Position numbers and translations under genes: made by a program. Source: CAWUEZ02 sp963921355 (GTDB lineage Bacteria > Pseudomonadota > Alphaproteobacteria > Thalassobaculales > Thalassobaculaceae). From it: 64,000 nucleotides of DNA. Location: contig OZ001190.1 in the NCBI GenBank assembly GCA_963921355.3, positions 1,550,001 through 1,614,000 on the forward strand. The letters are read 5' to 3'. Shown here piece by piece: positions 62,539-64,000 of the stretch (its first letter is position 1; every line of letters starts with the position of its first letter). The notes below the pieces were generated by a model, which was not told the DNA's origin, did not search any database, and saw only the letters and a program-made list of their open reading frames with translations.

Positions 62539-63543
62539 ATGAACTGGCTCACCAACTCGGTTCTGCCCAAAATCCAGGCCCTGGTCCGACGCGAGGTGCC
62601 GGACAACCTCTGGCACAAGTGTCCGGCCTGCGGGCAGATGCTGTTCCACCGGGACCTGGAGGAGAACCTGCAGGTCTGCCCGGAATGCGACCATCATCTC
62701 CGCCTGCCGGCGGCTGACCGGATCAGCATGCTGTTCGATGAGGAAACCGCGGAGACCATCGAGCTGCCGAAGACCCAGGCGGACCCGCTGAAGTTCCGGG
62801 ACCGCAAGCGCTACACGGATCGCCTGCGGGACGCCCAGGGCAAGTCCGGCCGGTCGGACGCCATCATCGTCGCCCATGGCCAGATCGAGGGTCTTCCCGC
62901 GGTCTGCGCGGTCTTCGACTTCCAGTTCATGGGCGGGTCCATGGGAACCGGCGTCGGCGAGGGACTGGTCCGGGCGGCCCGTCTCGCCGAGACGCAGAAC
63001 GCCGCTTTGATCGTGTTTCCGGCCTCCGGCGGTGCCCGTATGCAGGAAGGCATCCTGTCGCTGATGCAGATGCCCCGCACGGTCGCCGCGATCGACCGTC
63101 TCAAGGACAAGGGCCTGCCGTTCATCGTCGTGCTGACCGACCCGACCACCGGCGGGGTCACCGCATCCTTCGCCATGCTCGGGGATCTGCATCTGGCGGA
63201 ACCGGGCTCGATCATCGGCTTTGCCGGCCAGCGGGTCATCCAGGAGACGATCCGCGAGCAGCTGCCCGACGGATTTCAGAAGGCGGAGTATCTGCGCGAC
63301 CACGGCATGGTCGACATGGTGGTCCACCGCCGGGAGATGAAGGCGACGCTCGGCCGGATTCTGGGGCTGTTGATGCGGCCTGAACCCAGTGCCGAGATCG
63401 TTGCCCTGCCCCAACCGGAGCTCGAGATCCCCGATCGAGACGATGAAGAACCGGCGCCGGAGGCAGCGGCGACCGGGGGCGCTGCCGGCGGCTCTACTGG
63501 GGCCCCTGCCGGGGGCGCTGACGGGACCGAACCGGTTCGCTGA
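62539..63543 (+). CDS. accD: Acetyl-CoA carboxylase carboxyltransferase subunit beta
   Basis: This 334-residue subunit has an N-terminal zinc ribbon (HKCPACGQMLF and CPECDHHLRL, four Cys) and the crotonase-fold carboxyltransferase core with SGGARMQEGILSLMQM and TTGGVTASFAMLGD. With AccA it makes malonyl-CoA. The last 45 residues are an acidic then Gly/Ala-rich tail that other AccD proteins lack or vary in. trpA-accD-folC is a common proteobacterial order. GGAGGCTCCGAG precedes the ATG. Confidence 0.96.
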   Translation: MNWLTNSVLPKIQALVRREVPDNLWHKCPACGQMLFHRDLEENLQVCPECDHHLRLPAADRISMLFDEETAETIELPKTQADPLKFRDRKRYTDRLRDAQGKSGRSDAIIVAHGQIEGLPAVCAVFDFQFMGGSMGTGVGEGLVRAARLAETQNAALIVFPASGGARMQEGILSLMQMPRTVAAIDRLKDKGLPFIVVLTDPTTGGVTASFAMLGDLHLAEPGSIIGFAGQRVIQETIREQLPDGFQKAEYLRDHGMVDMVVHRREMKATLGRILGLLMRPEPSAEIVALPQPELEIPDRDDEEPAPEAAATGGAAGGSTGAPAGGADGTEPVR

Positions 63544-63568
63544 CCGCGATCCGCGGGAGGGTCATCCG

Positions 63569-64000
63569 ATTCAAGCCCTAGCCACCGAGCCGGCGTCGAT
63601 CCTGGAACGCCTCCAGAGCCTGCACCCCAAGATCATCGATCTGTCGCTCGATCGGATGGAACGTGCCCTGGCCGCCCTCGGGAATCCGGAGCGCGCCCTG
63701 CCGCCGGTGATCCATGTCGCCGGCACCAACGGGAAGGGGTCCACGATCGCCTATCTACGGGCGATCCTGGAGGCGGCGGGTCATCGCGTTCACGTCTATA
63801 CGTCGCCCCATCTGGTGCGGTTCAACGAGCGAATCCGACTGGCGGGCCGTGAAATCGACGATCGGGCCTTCTCGGCCGTGCTCGAGGAGAGCGAGACCGC
63901 CAATGGCGGGGCGCCGATCACCCTGTTTGAGATCACCACGGTGGCGGCGTTCCTGGCGTTCTCACGAACCCCGGCCGACATCCTGTTGCTGGAGGTTGGC
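63569..64000 (+). CDS. folC: Bifunctional folylpolyglutamate synthase / dihydrofolate synthase, N-terminal part (cut by window end)
   Basis: The frame encodes ILERLQSLHPKIIDLSLDRM followed by the ATP-binding HVAGTNGKGST, the hallmark of FolC, and YTSPHLVRFNERIRL. It runs off the window at 64000, so 144 codons are present. No ATG, GTG or TTG lies where the family starts. ATT 63569 sits 8 bases after GGGAGG (63555-63560) and gives the expected N-terminus, so a rare ATT start is likely. An in-frame ATG at 63443 would overlap accD by 100 bases and add 42 Arg/Gly/Pro-rich residues. Confidence 0.88.
   Translation, partial: MQALATEPASILERLQSLHPKIIDLSLDRMERALAALGNPERALPPVIHVAGTNGKGSTIAYLRAILEAAGHRVHVYTSPHLVRFNERIRLAGREIDDRAFSAVLEESETANGGAPITLFEITTVAAFLAFSRTPADILLLEVG

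Overview
The window is a 64 kb, strongly GC-rich chromosomal segment of an alphaproteobacterium, most likely from the Rhodospirillales or a close relative. The evidence is gene order and family content: ubiG divergent from lysC-ptsP, a RodZ-like gene followed by ispG-hisS, a hemA-like gene in front of prfA-prmC and a DUF4167 gene, clpB, then trpB-trpA-accD-folC. A ChvG/ChvI-type two-component pair is also present. No tRNA, rRNA, CRISPR array, phage or insertion-sequence gene was recognised. The genus is not determined.

Layout. 1-16.4 kb is accessory metabolism: the end of an amidinotransferase, an AlkX/YcaQ-type glycosylase, a VOC-aldolase-dehydrogenase trio, a membrane protein, a TetR regulator, a truncated globin, an epoxide hydrolase with an EamA exporter, a TauD-type dioxygenase, a ketopantoate-reductase-like protein, a Baeyer-Villiger-type monooxygenase, a HAD phosphatase, an endonuclease III and a sugar-isomerase-like TIM barrel. 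16.7-20.2 kb is a tight GMC oxidoreductase / DsbA-fold isomerase / MFS operon. 20.5-26.3 kb holds serA, a two-subunit ThDP decarboxylase with an SDR, then coaBC-dut-moeB/thiF. 26.5-34.4 kb has a DUF3179 protein, a DAO oxidase, a Nudix hydrolase, a small unknown protein, a HugZ-like protein, chvI-chvG and a hydrolase. 34.7-43.2 kb is one seven-gene unit: acyl-CoA synthetase, a complete Liv-type ABC importer (G, H, M, K, F) and a PaaK-like ligase. 43.5-64 kb is the conserved housekeeping block.

The main anomalies are gene decay and repeats. Four genes in the first 23 kb are damaged. An unknown gene has an in-frame TAG, and its 3' end is joined directly to the 3' end of a truncated SDR gene. A homocysteine S-methyltransferase is split by a one-base shift at an ATGA. 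A sulfopyruvate/phosphonopyruvate-type decarboxylase alpha subunit has TAG at codon 36. An intact prfA in the same window argues against reassignment of TAG. Six compound palindromic repeats (REPIN-like, at least three families) sit in five intergenic gaps.

Other points of note are a divergent glutamyl-tRNA reductase homologue in a lineage that normally uses ALA synthase, an AT-rich 3' end of ptsP that runs into a promoter-like sequence, a heat-shock-type promoter with an internal dyad before clpB, and a likely ATT start for folC. I found no clearly new multi-gene system. The transporter/ligase unit at 34.7-43.2 kb is the best candidate for undescribed biology.
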